This document shows, piece after piece, positions 24,613 to 33,439 of a stretch of DNA of 51,566 nucleotides. This stretch comes from CAZKEW01 sp964580435 (GTDB lineage Bacteria; Acidobacteriota; Aminicenantia; Aminicenantales; UBA8522): assembly GCA_964580435.1 (NCBI GenBank), contig CAZOKP010000010.1, positions 1 through 51,566 of the forward strand, given 5' to 3'. Both the position numbers and the translations under genes were made by a program. Each line of letters begins with the position of its first letter. Position 1 is the stretch's first letter. The notes under the pieces are model-generated. The model saw nothing but the letters and a program-made list of their open reading frames with translations. It had not been told where the DNA came from and did no database searches.

Positions 24613-24814
24613 TAATATCCTTTTTGGCTGCGCTTTGGTATTGTGAATAGATCAGGCTGGTCGACAACGTTTGTCTGAAATAAAAGCCGGAGAACTCGCG
24701 GCTCGCCGGAAAGGCTGAGAATTCCAGACAAAAAATATAAGAATCTGGGTCTTAATAAGTGGGCCGACTGGAGACACTCGGGCTAGCTTCATTAGGACCG
24801 GCGAAGAAGAGCCT

Positions 24815-25309
24815 TTGAGGATCGAGAAGCTCTACGATCAATATGGAGAGGCCGTGTATCGCTATCTGACCGTCAAACTGGGTTCGGCGAGCGATGCCGA
24901 GGACGTGTTGCAAGATGTCTTTTGCCGCCTCATCCGCTATTCGCTGAGGCTCCGCTTCGTCCGCAGCCCGCGCGCGTTTCTCTTTCGGGTTGTCCGCAAC
25001 GAGGCCAACCGGTTTTTGAGGAATACGATCAGAGAAAAAAATGAGCTGCAATCGAACCCGGAGAGTGCGTCCATTGCTCAATTATTCCTCCGCTCCTATG
25101 CCGGTCCAGAGGCGCAAACGGAACGCCTTGTCTCCGCAGCTCTGGCCCGCCTCCCCGGGGACCAGCGGGAGGTGATCATTCTCAAGATCTTTGAGGGAAT
25201 GACCTTCCAGGAAATTGCCGGAATCTGCGGGGAGTCCATCAACACCGTGGCCAGCCGCTACCGCTACGGGATCGAGAAGATGCGGAGCCTTTTGGGGGAG
25301 AAGCCATGA
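24815..25309 (+). CDS. ECF-type RNA polymerase sigma factor
   Basis: A 164-residue sigma-70 family protein. Region 2 is LYDQYGEAVYRYLTVKLGSA then DAEDVLQDVFCRLIR, and region 4 is LARLPGDQREVIILKIFEGM with TFQEIAGICGESINTVASRY. The start is a TTG; no ATG lies near region 2 and the upstream frame has no better start. It overlaps the next gene by four bases (ATGA), a membrane protein in the position of an anti-sigma factor. Target promoters are not identified. Confidence 0.88.
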   Translation: MRIEKLYDQYGEAVYRYLTVKLGSASDAEDVLQDVFCRLIRYSLRLRFVRSPRAFLFRVVRNEANRFLRNTIREKNELQSNPESASIAQLFLRSYAGPEAQTERLVSAALARLPGDQREVIILKIFEGMTFQEIAGICGESINTVASRYRYGIEKMRSLLGEKP

Positions 25310-25731
25310 AAAACGGGTATGATGTCGAAAACCTGCTGGAAGGATTCTCGCCCCGACCGGCTCCCTCCGGCCTTAAAGAAAGGATCATCCAGACAGCCCG
25401 GATAGAAAGCCAGGCGCGGCAGGTCTTGACCCCGGCGCTCCGGCTGACGCTGACCGGGAGTATTGTTCTGACTCTTTTCTTCATCCTTGCCGACTGGCGG
25501 GTTTCGACGGCCGGACAAGAACACCTGAGTCAGCTGCTGAATGTTCCCTCCGCCAGCCCGGTTTCCTTGGAGAAGGCCGCTGACCAGGAAATATCCGAAT
25601 ACTTGGCGGACCTGCCGGACCTAGACGCGACCACAAGCCGGAGGCTGCTCCAAATATTATTGGCTGAAAAAAAAGCGGCCAAAGCATCCCGGCGCAGTCT
25701 TCGTCTTGAGGAGGGTATCTATGAAAACTAG
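25306..25731 (+). CDS. membrane protein, possible anti-sigma factor
   Basis: A 141-residue protein with one membrane helix (about residues 46-65, LRLTLTGSIVLTLFFILADW). The N-terminal 40 residues would face the cytoplasm and the C-terminal 75 the periplasm. No zinc-finger HxxxCxxC motif is present, so it is not a ZAS-type anti-sigma factor. Position, coupling to the ECF gene by ATGA, and single-span topology suggest it regulates that sigma factor, but no family was recognised. It overlaps the next gene by 11 bases. Confidence 0.6.
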   Translation: MKNGYDVENLLEGFSPRPAPSGLKERIIQTARIESQARQVLTPALRLTLTGSIVLTLFFILADWRVSTAGQEHLSQLLNVPSASPVSLEKAADQEISEYLADLPDLDATTSRRLLQILLAEKKAAKASRRSLRLEEGIYEN

Positions 25732-27064
25732 AACAAAAAAACTCCTGGCCAGGGTTGGCGTCATTGTGCTCTTTCTGATCGTCCTTGTCCTCGCCGTCCG
25801 GACCATTCTCAATTACACCACCGGGAAAAAGCTAGAGGCGGCGATCAAAAAGACGCAGGCCGAAGGACAGCAGCTGGAAATCCTGGCTTTCAATCGGTAC
25901 TGCCAAGACGAGGATAATGCCGCTTTAATCTGGAAAGGCATCGAACAGATGTTTAGCGAGACCAGTAATCCCAGAGGAATCGCCTTGAACAAAATCTCCG
26001 AAGATTTGTTTTTAGGCCGGCCGCTGTCTGAGGACGCCAAAAAGCAGATTGAAGGCGCCGCTCTCAAAAACCGGAGGATCTTTGAACTCATTCGCGATGC
26101 AGCCGGCAAGTCCTGCTTTAAATACAACAATAAATGGACGGGCACCGCCGACGAGATCGAATTCCCGAAACATGTCAAGATGATACTCAGCCTTCGTCTG
26201 TTTTTCTTAAGCTCCGTTCTCGAAGCGGAAAAAGGCAACGTCGATCAGGCTGTGGATGACTGCGCCACCGGCATCCGCTTCGTGTCCCTGGTCCTGGGCG
26301 AGCCGTTTCTGATCAATCGCCTGGTCGCTCTTTCTTTGCTCAGAAGCCAACTCCTCGCCCTCAACGCCATCCTGTCCGAAAAACACGTTGCGGCCGAAAA
26401 AATCTGGTCCATCCTCCGTCTTCTGGATTCGCTTCCGCTCCGTCAAACCTTCGCCGTCACCTTCGACTCCGAACGAGCATTTAGTCTGGGTTATTACTTC
26501 AGCCTGATGAAAGAAAACGAAGAAGTCATCGACAGTCCTTTCCCATTCATCAATAAAGGAGTGACCTGGCTTTGGAAACCCCTTCTCAAACTCGAGGCTG
26601 TCTATACACTAAGTCTGTGGGATAACGCGGCGCCCGCGATCGAGCTCCCCTACTACGAATCCAAAGACGCGGTGGAGCGATTTAAGCAGAAATTCGCCAA
26701 AGTGCCCTGGTACGCCAAGCTGGTCGGGTTTCTTGCTCCCGACCTTTCTGTCCTCCTGATCAAAGAAATCGGCCGCGAGACAGACGTGGCGGTCGTCAGG
26801 GCCGGGCTCGCCTGTGAGATCTATTGGATGCAGAAGGGAGAATTCCCAGAAACGCTTGATCAACTGGCGCCGGATATAATAAGGGAGATCCCGGTCGATC
26901 CATTCACGGGCAAATCGCTCATCTACAAGAAAACAGAACGGGCCATCACAATTTATAGCGTCGGTCCTAACGAGAAAGACGACAGCGGACGGGGAACTTG
27001 GATGCCGACGCAGCCCATCCTCGAAAAAGACGACGACATTGCCTGGAAAAGGACGATCAACTAA
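25721..27064 (+). CDS. membrane-anchored protein of unknown function
   Basis: A 447-residue protein. The ATG used has GAGGAGGG upstream and overlaps the previous gene. Residues about 8-27 (VGVIVLFLIVLVLAVRTIL) form an N-terminal anchor; the rest is mostly alpha-helical and extracytoplasmic. The C-terminus has a pseudopilin-like tail motif seen in Planctomycete and Verrucomicrobia proteins: GEFPETLDQLAPDIIREIPV, DPFTGKSLIY and YSVGPNEKDD. The three-gene ECF operon ends here with a clear terminator. Function is unknown; a sensor of envelope state feeding the ECF switch is one guess. Confidence 0.65.
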   Translation: MKTRTKKLLARVGVIVLFLIVLVLAVRTILNYTTGKKLEAAIKKTQAEGQQLEILAFNRYCQDEDNAALIWKGIEQMFSETSNPRGIALNKISEDLFLGRPLSEDAKKQIEGAALKNRRIFELIRDAAGKSCFKYNNKWTGTADEIEFPKHVKMILSLRLFFLSSVLEAEKGNVDQAVDDCATGIRFVSLVLGEPFLINRLVALSLLRSQLLALNAILSEKHVAAEKIWSILRLLDSLPLRQTFAVTFDSERAFSLGYYFSLMKENEEVIDSPFPFINKGVTWLWKPLLKLEAVYTLSLWDNAAPAIELPYYESKDAVERFKQKFAKVPWYAKLVGFLAPDLSVLLIKEIGRETDVAVVRAGLACEIYWMQKGEFPETLDQLAPDIIREIPVDPFTGKSLIYKKTERAITIYSVGPNEKDDSGRGTWMPTQPILEKDDDIAWKRTIN

Positions 27065-27073
27065 GTGAGGCCG

Positions 27074-27100
27074 GGGAGGCATTTCAGTTGCCTCCCTTTT
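27074..27100 (+). terminator. rho-independent terminator of the ECF operon
   Basis: A 7-bp stem GGGAGGC/GCCTCCC (27074-27080 and 27090-27096) with a nine-base loop, followed by TTTT. It lies ten bases after the stop. Confidence 0.75.
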
Positions 27101-27543
27101 CAGCCGTTGACGACCGCCAGATTTCTATCCAAGACAGCCGACAAGCTTTAATAAGGGAATAAGAAATTGGTTTTGGGCTGCGCTGGCTGGGTGGGCATCT
27201 TTGGCTCGACCTTCCCATAAATCATCGAGGGAAATGGTAAACCGAAACTTGAAAAGATGTTAAGGATGGCTGGAGAGCGCTGGGATGTCTGCCTGACGCC
27301 GTTCGAGGCGCTAAAAGCGCCTGAAATGGGACAAGCCTTCCCTCCAAGCCCAAGAGAAGATCAAGAAAAGTATTCACCGCCTCAACTATCCAGAGGGGGA
27401 ATGGAATAGCGTATTCAACGAATTGACATCATCTTGTTTTTTATGATATAGATCCAAAAGGGAAATAGCAGAAAAATCGGGCAAAATAGATAAAGTCCTG
27501 CCTAAATAAGGGATCTCTGTTTTTCCCAAAAGGAGGTCAATCC
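27101..27543. other. intergenic stretch, possible gene remnant
   Basis: No supported gene. A coding-like scrap at about 27325-27447 on the plus strand reads KWDKPSLQAQEKIKKSIHRL then NYPEGEWNSVFNEL but has no start. It may be a decayed gene. Confidence 0.4.
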
Positions 27544-27924
27544 ATGAAACTCGGTACGCTCATGGTCATTAAGGCCATAATCGTTATCGTCTTTGGAATC
27601 GGCTTCGTGGCAGTACCGGCAGCAGTGTTATCCTATTACGGTGTTACGCTGGATCCGGTTGGAGTCTATATGACTCGACTTTTCGGGGCCGCGTTTATCC
27701 TTCTTGGTATCCTGCTTTGGTTTGCCAGACGCGACTCTGGGTCTCCAGCACTGAGGGCCATTGTCCTTGGTGTATTTATTGGAGACCTGATTGGATTTGT
27801 CGTAACTCTTTTGGGCCAAATCTCTGGCATCTTTAACCCGCTTGGCTGGCTCAATGTTGCACTCTACTTTCTTTTGACCTTGGGCTTCGGGTATTTCCAA
27901 TTTAAAAAACCAAGCACTGCTTAG
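27544..27924 (+). CDS. small four-helix membrane protein
   Basis: A 126-residue protein with about four hydrophobic helices (residues 7-27, 45-60, 71-92 and 100-120), Gly-rich and almost without charged residues except the ends. AAAGGAGGT lies eight bases before the ATG. The pattern with conserved small residues and an N-terminal MKLGTLM recalls small integral proteins of unknown function. It is likely in the inner membrane. No neighbouring gene overlaps it. Confidence 0.7.
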   Translation: MKLGTLMVIKAIIVIVFGIGFVAVPAAVLSYYGVTLDPVGVYMTRLFGAAFILLGILLWFARRDSGSPALRAIVLGVFIGDLIGFVVTLLGQISGIFNPLGWLNVALYFLLTLGFGYFQFKKPSTA

Positions 27925-28086
27925 ATATTCTCCTGACGAATGTCACCGGAAACAGAGGGGGGCAGGCTTTTACTTTTTCCTTTCTTGACATCCTTTGCGT
28001 CCTGCCATAGAGTTGAAGCGGAGTAGAAACACGGTTTGAGGTAGAAACTGGATTATCTCGAACGACCATAAAAAGTGGGTCTGGCC

Positions 28087-28740
28087 ATGCTCTCAGCGGA
28101 AAAAGCCAATCGCGGATATTTCCATGCAGCTTATCGGAGCGGCCAGCACGGATGGGAAACGGATAAACCCTCTTTTTTTGCGGTAGAGTTTCTGGAGCGG
28201 CTGAGGCATCTCCTCCCCGGCGGCAGGCTGCTCGACGTCGGCTGCGGCGAGGGACGCCACTCTATTGCCGCTGCCCGGAGGGGTTTCAGGGTTGTTGGGA
28301 TTGATTATGAGCTATTGGCCTTGGATCGTGCGAGGAAATTCGCAACTACCATCCCCCAGGCAAAAATCACTTTTCGACAGGCGAACATCTTCTCTCTGCC
28401 CTTTCGTGATGCCTATTTTGATATTGTTCTCGATTACGGGTGCCTCCATCATCAGCGGAAGTCCGATTGGCCCGGCTACAAGGCCAGCATTCTGAGAGTC
28501 ATGAAGCGGTGTGGCTTCTTCATACTCTCTGTGTTTAGCCCCCGGTTCCGCTTGTTCGGCGGAAGCAAAAGACCGTGGCATATCGCGTCCGGTGCGTACC
28601 GGAGGTATTTTACTCGGGAGGATATCCTGTCCTTATTCGTCCCGGATTTTGAGGTCTGTAAGCTCATTGAGCAGCGAGGGAACGGGGGAGGTTTCTGGCA
28701 TGCGCTGATGGAACGCAGACCCCGGTCTGCCTGGAGCTAA
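28087..28740 (+). CDS. class I SAM-dependent methyltransferase
   Basis: A 217-residue Rossmann methyltransferase. Motif I is LLDVGCGEGRHSIAAARRG, motif II VVGIDYELLALDRARKF, a motif with RQANIFSLPF and motif IV-like FDIVLDYGCLHH. The substrate cannot be given; the size and layout resemble small-molecule methyltransferases. The start is uncertain: ATG 28087 (used) or GTG 28075, neither with a strong ribosome site. The gene is isolated between the membrane protein and khpA. Confidence 0.8.
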   Translation: MLSAEKANRGYFHAAYRSGQHGWETDKPSFFAVEFLERLRHLLPGGRLLDVGCGEGRHSIAAARRGFRVVGIDYELLALDRARKFATTIPQAKITFRQANIFSLPFRDAYFDIVLDYGCLHHQRKSDWPGYKASILRVMKRCGFFILSVFSPRFRLFGGSKRPWHIASGAYRRYFTREDILSLFVPDFEVCKLIEQRGNGGGFWHALMERRPRSAWS

Positions 28741-28828
28741 AGATGTCAGGAAAAGGCGGGCAAGGCAAGAGCGCTAGCGATTATTGCATAGATTTATTGG
28801 CTCATTTTAGATCGTAAAGGAGGACGCG

Positions 28829-29065
28829 GTGAAAGATCTTATCGAGTTGATTGCCAAATCACTGGTCGACAACCCGGACAAGGTGCGGGTATCCCAATTG
28901 GACGGGGAACAGAGCTCGATCATCGAGTTGAGGGTGGCTCAGGAGGACATGGGCAAGATTATCGGAAAACAGGGAAGAAATGCTCAGGCCATCAGGACTA
29001 TTCTTGGTGCTGCCGGAATGAAGCTGAAAAAGAGATATAATCTGGAGATCATCGAAAAAGCATAA
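28829..29065 (+). CDS. khpA: KH-domain RNA-binding protein
   Basis: A 78-residue single KH domain with the GxxG loop (GKQG in MGKIIGKQGRNAQAIRTIL). It matches KhpA (YlqC), an RNA-binding protein that pairs with KhpB (Jag) and influences cell division and small-RNA use in Firmicutes. A GTG start follows AAAGGAGG. Usually khpA lies between rpsP and rimM; here neither is present, so its position is not the standard one. Confidence 0.85.
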   Translation: MKDLIELIAKSLVDNPDKVRVSQLDGEQSSIIELRVAQEDMGKIIGKQGRNAQAIRTILGAAGMKLKKRYNLEIIEKA

Positions 29066-29148
29066 TTTGCCCGGCGGCCGACCCGGTTGACTCTTTTCTG
29101 ATGAATTGTTATTCTTTGGCCAAGCTGTCAAAGTACACATAAGCGGCC

Positions 29149-32100
29149 ATGAAATGCCCCAAATGTTACGCGGATAATACCTCTGATTCTCGCTTCTGCA
29201 AGAATTGTGCGGCCCCTCTTCCATTTCCAGAAGAAATCTCTGTATCCCAAACAGAGACTCTTCAAGCCTCCGCTCAAGAATTAGCCCCAGGTTCCACCTT
29301 TGCCGGAAGATACCAGATCGTTGAAGAACTGGGCAAAGGAGGCATGGGCAAGGTTTACAGGGCGATTGATAAAAAACTGAATGAAGAGGTGGCCTTGAAG
29401 CTCATAAGGCCCGAAATAGGTTTTGACCGTAGAACCTTGGAGCGCTTCAGCAACGAGCTCAAAATTGCCCGGAAAATCGTCCACAAGAATGTCAGCCGCA
29501 TGTATCATCTGAGTGAAGAAAACGGCACTCATTACATCACGATGGAGTATGTTCGCGGCGAAGATTTAAGGGGCATGATCAAGATGTCAAGGCGGCTGGA
29601 AATCGGCACAGCCATTGCCATCGCCAAGCAGGTCTGTGAGGGATTGGCCGAAGCCCATCGATTGGGTGTTGTCCATCGTGACTTGAAGCCAGGCAACATC
29701 ATGATCGATAAAGAAGGCGATGTCCGGATTATGGACTTTGGGATTGCTCGTGCCCTCGAATCAAAAGGGATAACAGATGCTGGCGCGATGATCGGCACGC
29801 CGGAGTATATGTCTCCTGAGCAGGTGGAAGGAAAAGAGGTCGACCAGCGGTCAGATATATACTCCCTTGGCGTGATTCTTTTTGAGATGGTCACAGGGCG
29901 GGTCCCGTTCGCAGGGGACACGCCGTTCTCTGTGGGTATAAAGCACAAGAGCGAGACGCCTCCGAATCCCAGGGAATTAAATGCTCTTATTCCAGAAAAT
30001 CTCAACAGCCTTATCTTGAAGTGTCTCGAAAAAGCACGGGAGACGAGATTCCAGAGTGCAGAGGATCTCCTCTCCGAATTGACCAAGACAGAAAAAGCTT
30101 TTCCCACAACAGAAAGTTTCATTCCCAAGAGAAAAACGATCCTGTCCAAGGAGATAACAGCCACATTCAGCCTCAAAAAAATATTTGTCCCCGGGATTGT
30201 TTTGGCCGCATTGGCCATCATTGCTGTGCTTATCTGGCGGTTCCTTCCCCAAAAAGAAACGGTCCTTCCCCCCTCGGATAAACCGTCTTTAGCCATCATG
30301 TATTTCAAGAATAACACGGGAGATGCCGATCTAGATCATTGGAGAGTCGCTCTGGCTGATTTGTTGATCACCGACCTTTCTCAGTCGAAATACATCAGGG
30401 TTCTGAGCGGTGAGGTCCTCTACAACATCCTTGAGAATCTGAACCAATCAGGGGCCACAACATATTCTTCTGAGGTTCTCAGGGAAGTGGCCTCTCGCGG
30501 GAGGGCCGATAAAGTCCTCGTCGGGAACTACACTAAGGCAGGAGATACTTTCCGTATCAATATGACCATCCAGGACGGCCGTTCCGGAGAGCTGACCGAT
30601 TCGGAAAGCGTGGAAGGGATTGGTGAACGAAGCTTCTACGCCATGGTGGATGAGCTGACGAGGAAGATCAAGTCCAATTTTAAAATTCCGGAGGGGAGAA
30701 TTGCCCAGGATATTGATACTGGTGTCGAGAAAATAACCACAAGCTCCCCCGAGGCCTACCAACTTTATAGCGAGGGAAGACAATACCACCTTAAGGCAGA
30801 ATACTGGAAGAGCCTTTCAAACATGCAAAAAGCGCTCGAAATCGACCCTAAGTTCGCTATGGCCTGGAGATCAGTGGCCGTGTCTTATAGCAACTTGGGC
30901 CTAAGGCCGGCTTATTTAGAGGCCCTCAGGAAGGCTTTTGACTTGAGAGACAGAGCATCGGAACGAGAACGATATATTATCGAAGGTGATTATTATAAAG
31001 CTTCAGAAAAAACTCAAGATAAAGCGGTGGAGGCCTACCTTAAACTCCTCGAGCTTTATCCTGACGATTATATAGGCAAAACGAACCTGGGGATATTGTA
31101 TTTAGAGCTGGAGGAGTGGGACAAGGCCGTCGAGCTTTATGAAAGGAACATCCAGAGCGATCCTGACCGGCGATTCGCTTATGAGAATCTTGCAGAGACC
31201 TATGAGGCCATGGGGTTATACGATAAAGCTGCCGATATTCTCGAAACATTTCTGCAGAGAAATCCCAATACACTTGCTTTCTATTTTAAGCAGGCTACCA
31301 TTTATCTCTTTCAAGGGAAATACGAACTGGCGTCGGCAAAACTGGATAAGGTTCTCTCCATTGACTCTAAGGGAGCAATGAAGGTTGAAACAGAGAGAGG
31401 CACCATCTCTTTGTTGACGGGAGACTTGGTCAACGCCGAGAGGCAATACCTGAAGATGCCCGAGGGAAGCCAAGGCAGGAGATTATCCTTGGCTTACCTT
31501 TACTTGCTGCAGGGAAAATACGGGGAAGCGAAAAAACAGCTCTTGATGAAACCGGCGCTGACCGAGCCTCTGATCTCTCTCTATCTCAGGAGCGGTCAGC
31601 CCAAGGAAGCTCTGATCGAGCTTGCAAAGCTCTGGGAAGATACCAAGAAATCCGATTTTATTACCTGGCAGGTCCGGATCCTCCATGCTCGAGGAATAGC
31701 CTCCGTGCAGATGAAAGCCATGGATGAAGCCTCGAAAATAGCCGACAACATTAAACAACTGGTTCAAACGGGGTTGCATAAGAAAAATATTAGGTATTAT
31801 CACCATCTCCTGGGCCTCGTAAACCTCGAAAGGAAAGATTATTCCAAAGCCATAGGCGATCTGGCTCAAGCTGTGGACTCATTGTATGCTCCGGAAGAGA
31901 ATTTTCCTCGTATTCAGGCCTGGTTCATAAGCTCTCTGGCCGAGGCATATTACAAGGCCGGAAATCTCAAGAAGGCTCAGGAAGAGTATGAAAAGGTGGG
32001 CTCTCTTTATCTGGGCAGAGTAGAAGACGGAGATCTGTACGCATTGAGCTTCTACATGCTGGGGAGAATCGCCGAGCAGCAGGGGCAAAAAATGAGGGCT

Positions 32101-32205
32101 GTCGACGAATACCAGAAATTCCTGGACCTCTGGAAAGACGCTGACACCGGTCGCCCTGAGGTTCAGGACGCAAGCAAGAGGCTAACCGGGCTTAAAGGCT
32201 CATAA
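29149..32205 (+). CDS. zinc-ribbon Ser/Thr protein kinase with TolB/CsgG-like and TPR domains
   Basis: A 1018-residue membrane kinase. Residues 1-22 form a zinc ribbon (CPKC...CKNC, Cys 3, 6, 17 and 20). The kinase domain has LGKGGMGKVY (62-70), the ATP Lys at about 84 in VALKL, HRDLKPGN (176-183), DFG (196-198) and GTPEYMSPEQ. One membrane helix is at about 345-366. The periplasmic part starts with a domain like the TolB N-terminal/CsgG pattern (PSLAIMYFKNNTGDADLD) and runs into about ten TPR repeats to the end. This suggests external sensing linked to cytoplasmic phosphorylation. All catalytic residues are intact. It is a stand-alone gene. Confidence 0.9.
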   Translation: MKCPKCYADNTSDSRFCKNCAAPLPFPEEISVSQTETLQASAQELAPGSTFAGRYQIVEELGKGGMGKVYRAIDKKLNEEVALKLIRPEIGFDRRTLERFSNELKIARKIVHKNVSRMYHLSEENGTHYITMEYVRGEDLRGMIKMSRRLEIGTAIAIAKQVCEGLAEAHRLGVVHRDLKPGNIMIDKEGDVRIMDFGIARALESKGITDAGAMIGTPEYMSPEQVEGKEVDQRSDIYSLGVILFEMVTGRVPFAGDTPFSVGIKHKSETPPNPRELNALIPENLNSLILKCLEKARETRFQSAEDLLSELTKTEKAFPTTESFIPKRKTILSKEITATFSLKKIFVPGIVLAALAIIAVLIWRFLPQKETVLPPSDKPSLAIMYFKNNTGDADLDHWRVALADLLITDLSQSKYIRVLSGEVLYNILENLNQSGATTYSSEVLREVASRGRADKVLVGNYTKAGDTFRINMTIQDGRSGELTDSESVEGIGERSFYAMVDELTRKIKSNFKIPEGRIAQDIDTGVEKITTSSPEAYQLYSEGRQYHLKAEYWKSLSNMQKALEIDPKFAMAWRSVAVSYSNLGLRPAYLEALRKAFDLRDRASERERYIIEGDYYKASEKTQDKAVEAYLKLLELYPDDYIGKTNLGILYLELEEWDKAVELYERNIQSDPDRRFAYENLAETYEAMGLYDKAADILETFLQRNPNTLAFYFKQATIYLFQGKYELASAKLDKVLSIDSKGAMKVETERGTISLLTGDLVNAERQYLKMPEGSQGRRLSLAYLYLLQGKYGEAKKQLLMKPALTEPLISLYLRSGQPKEALIELAKLWEDTKKSDFITWQVRILHARGIASVQMKAMDEASKIADNIKQLVQTGLHKKNIRYYHHLLGLVNLERKDYSKAIGDLAQAVDSLYAPEENFPRIQAWFISSLAEAYYKAGNLKKAQEEYEKVGSLYLGRVEDGDLYALSFYMLGRIAEQQGQKMRAVDEYQKFLDLWKDADTGRPEVQDASKRLTGLKGS

Positions 32206-32341
32206 TCTAGACCTTTCCAGTCTTCCCCTCAGGATTAGAGGGACGCTCTAAAATCACCCCGCAAATCCTTCTAAAAGGCGATACCATCCCTTAAAAATCG
32301 TCAGTAAAATAACCTATTCAATCTATCAAGGAGAAAAATCA

Positions 32342-32893
32342 TTGGAGGGCCGAAAAAGAAACGTCCGCTTCTCCAAAATGAAGGGGCCCGACCCCGCGGA
32401 AATTCTGCTTAAATACTGGCCGCAGGTCAGCTTCCGGGTGAAAAACTCCATCGGCCGTTCCACCCCCGATTGGGAAGATGTCGCCAGTGAGATTCTCGTC
32501 AGCGTCGTCGAAGCGCTTCGAAAGAAGACATTCCGGGGAGAGAGCTCCCTGGGGACGTTTGTCTATTCTATTACGACCAATAAAATTATCGACCACATCC
32601 GGCAAAAAAAGAAAACTCTGACGGGGATTCCCGAGCCCGGCCACGACTTTGACCCATTTCTCCATGTGGAAAACCAGGAGCGGGTCAGACTGGTCGCAAA
32701 ATTCCTCAAGAAACTGAAGCCCAAGTATGCCGACATTCTTTACCTTCATTATTATCTAGACCTGCCTCAGAACGAAATCGCCCGGATCTACGGCATTTCC
32801 TTGGGAAGAACGAGCGCCTTGATTACGGCCGCCCGAAACACCCTTGGAAACCTGATGAAGAACCTGCCCATTGATAGATCCGGGAGAAGATAA
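32342..32893 (+). CDS. sigma-70 family (ECF-like) RNA polymerase sigma factor
   Basis: A 183-residue protein with region 2 (PDWEDVASEILVSVVEALRK, then GTFVYSITTNKIIDHIRQ) and region 4 (LKPKYADILYLHYYLDLPQN, then EIARIYGISLGRTSALITAA). The start is TTG 32342 with CAAGGAG about nine bases upstream; there is an ATG 12 codons in, but without a ribosome site. The next gene (32950) encodes a small membrane protein and could be its partner. Targets are unknown. Confidence 0.85.
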   Translation: MEGRKRNVRFSKMKGPDPAEILLKYWPQVSFRVKNSIGRSTPDWEDVASEILVSVVEALRKKTFRGESSLGTFVYSITTNKIIDHIRQKKKTLTGIPEPGHDFDPFLHVENQERVRLVAKFLKKLKPKYADILYLHYYLDLPQNEIARIYGISLGRTSALITAARNTLGNLMKNLPIDRSGRR

Positions 32894-32949
32894 TATTATT
32901 TAAAAAACACTATTCAATAAACTCAAAAATCAATGAAAGGAGAATGATC

Positions 32950-33284
32950 ATGAAAAAAATTCATTCATTCCGCTGGGTGCCTCGGGTTGTCTTAGGGATC
33001 ATAATATTTACCGCCGTCCTCATTATCTGGGGGATGACCGAGCCGGCAGCTCCGGGGAAGCTCCTTGCCGATCTCAAAGGCCCGTTCGACTTGGCCGGCG
33101 ACAGGACGCCACAGGCCCANNNNNNNNNNNNNNNNNNNNNNNNNNNNNNNNNNNNNNNNNNNNNNNNNNNNNNNNNNNNNNNNNNNNNNNNNNNNNNNNN
33201 NNNNNNNNNNNNNNNNNNNGAAAAGAATTGAAGACGAGCACGATCGAACAGATCACGGAAGCTGAATACCAAGAAAACGACTGA
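32950..33284 (+). CDS. small membrane-anchored protein, broken by assembly gap
   Basis: The N-terminal 57 residues from ATG 32950 (GGAG upstream) include one membrane helix (WVPRVVLGIIIFTAVLIIWGM) followed by a short Pro/Asp-rich segment. The 100-N gap (33120-33219) then interrupts it. After the gap the most protein-like frame reads KELKTSTIEQITEAEYQEND and stops at 33284. Flanks are not duplicated, so real sequence is missing and the frame across the gap is inferred. Its position after a sigma factor fits an anti-sigma or reporter role. Confidence 0.5.
33120..33219. other. assembly gap (100 N), sequence missing
   Basis: Exactly 100 N. The bases on either side do not repeat, unlike the gaps at 1807 and 17735, so the true gap length is unknown. 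Confidence 0.9.
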
Positions 33285-33295
33285 ATTGAACATCG

Positions 33296-33329
33296 GGACT
33301 CCGTATGCTATAAGATAGACAAGGAGTCC
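33296..33329 (+). promoter_or_regulatory. hairpin that would mask a ribosome site before the leader ORF
   Basis: GGACTCC (33296-33302) pairs with GGAGTCC (33323-33329); the second arm contains part of the AAGGAG ribosome site (33321-33326) of ATG 33335. The loop is 20 bases. The flanks extend the pairing imperfectly (CATCGG against CGACCGATG). It may control translation of the leader. Confidence 0.4.
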
Positions 33330-33334
33330 GACCG

Positions 33335-33412
33335 ATGAGCGATCTCATTCGTCTGAGCCCCCCGAAGTTCATCGATTCCCTGGTCGAGGATTACTGGCAA
33401 GACGGGGTCTGA
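33335..33412 (+). CDS. 25-codon leader ORF in frame with the M28 peptidase
   Basis: ATG 33335 has AAGGAG eight bases upstream and encodes MSDLIRLSPPKFIDSLVEDY then WQDGV before TGA 33410-33412. A second TGA follows in the same frame at 33422-33424, and the frame continues into the M28 peptidase ORF from 33425 without other stops. The peptide may be a leader, or the original N-terminus of the peptidase cut off by two in-frame TGA codons. Composition is protein-like. Confidence 0.45.
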   Translation: MSDLIRLSPPKFIDSLVEDYWQDGV

Positions 33413-33439
33413 ATAGAAACATGAGTCATTGAGGACATC

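Noticed and set aside
18940..24700. Second tRNA-Ala 3' end as att site for the accessory stretch
   Set aside because: No copy of GGTTCGATCCCGGTCAGC or a shorter tRNA 3' end was found downstream, and there is no integrase gene, so no att call is made.
33410..33424. Firm claim of selenocysteine at the two TGA codons
   Set aside because: No clear SECIS-like hairpin was seen after either codon and no selenoprotein machinery is in the window; a leader peptide explains it as well.
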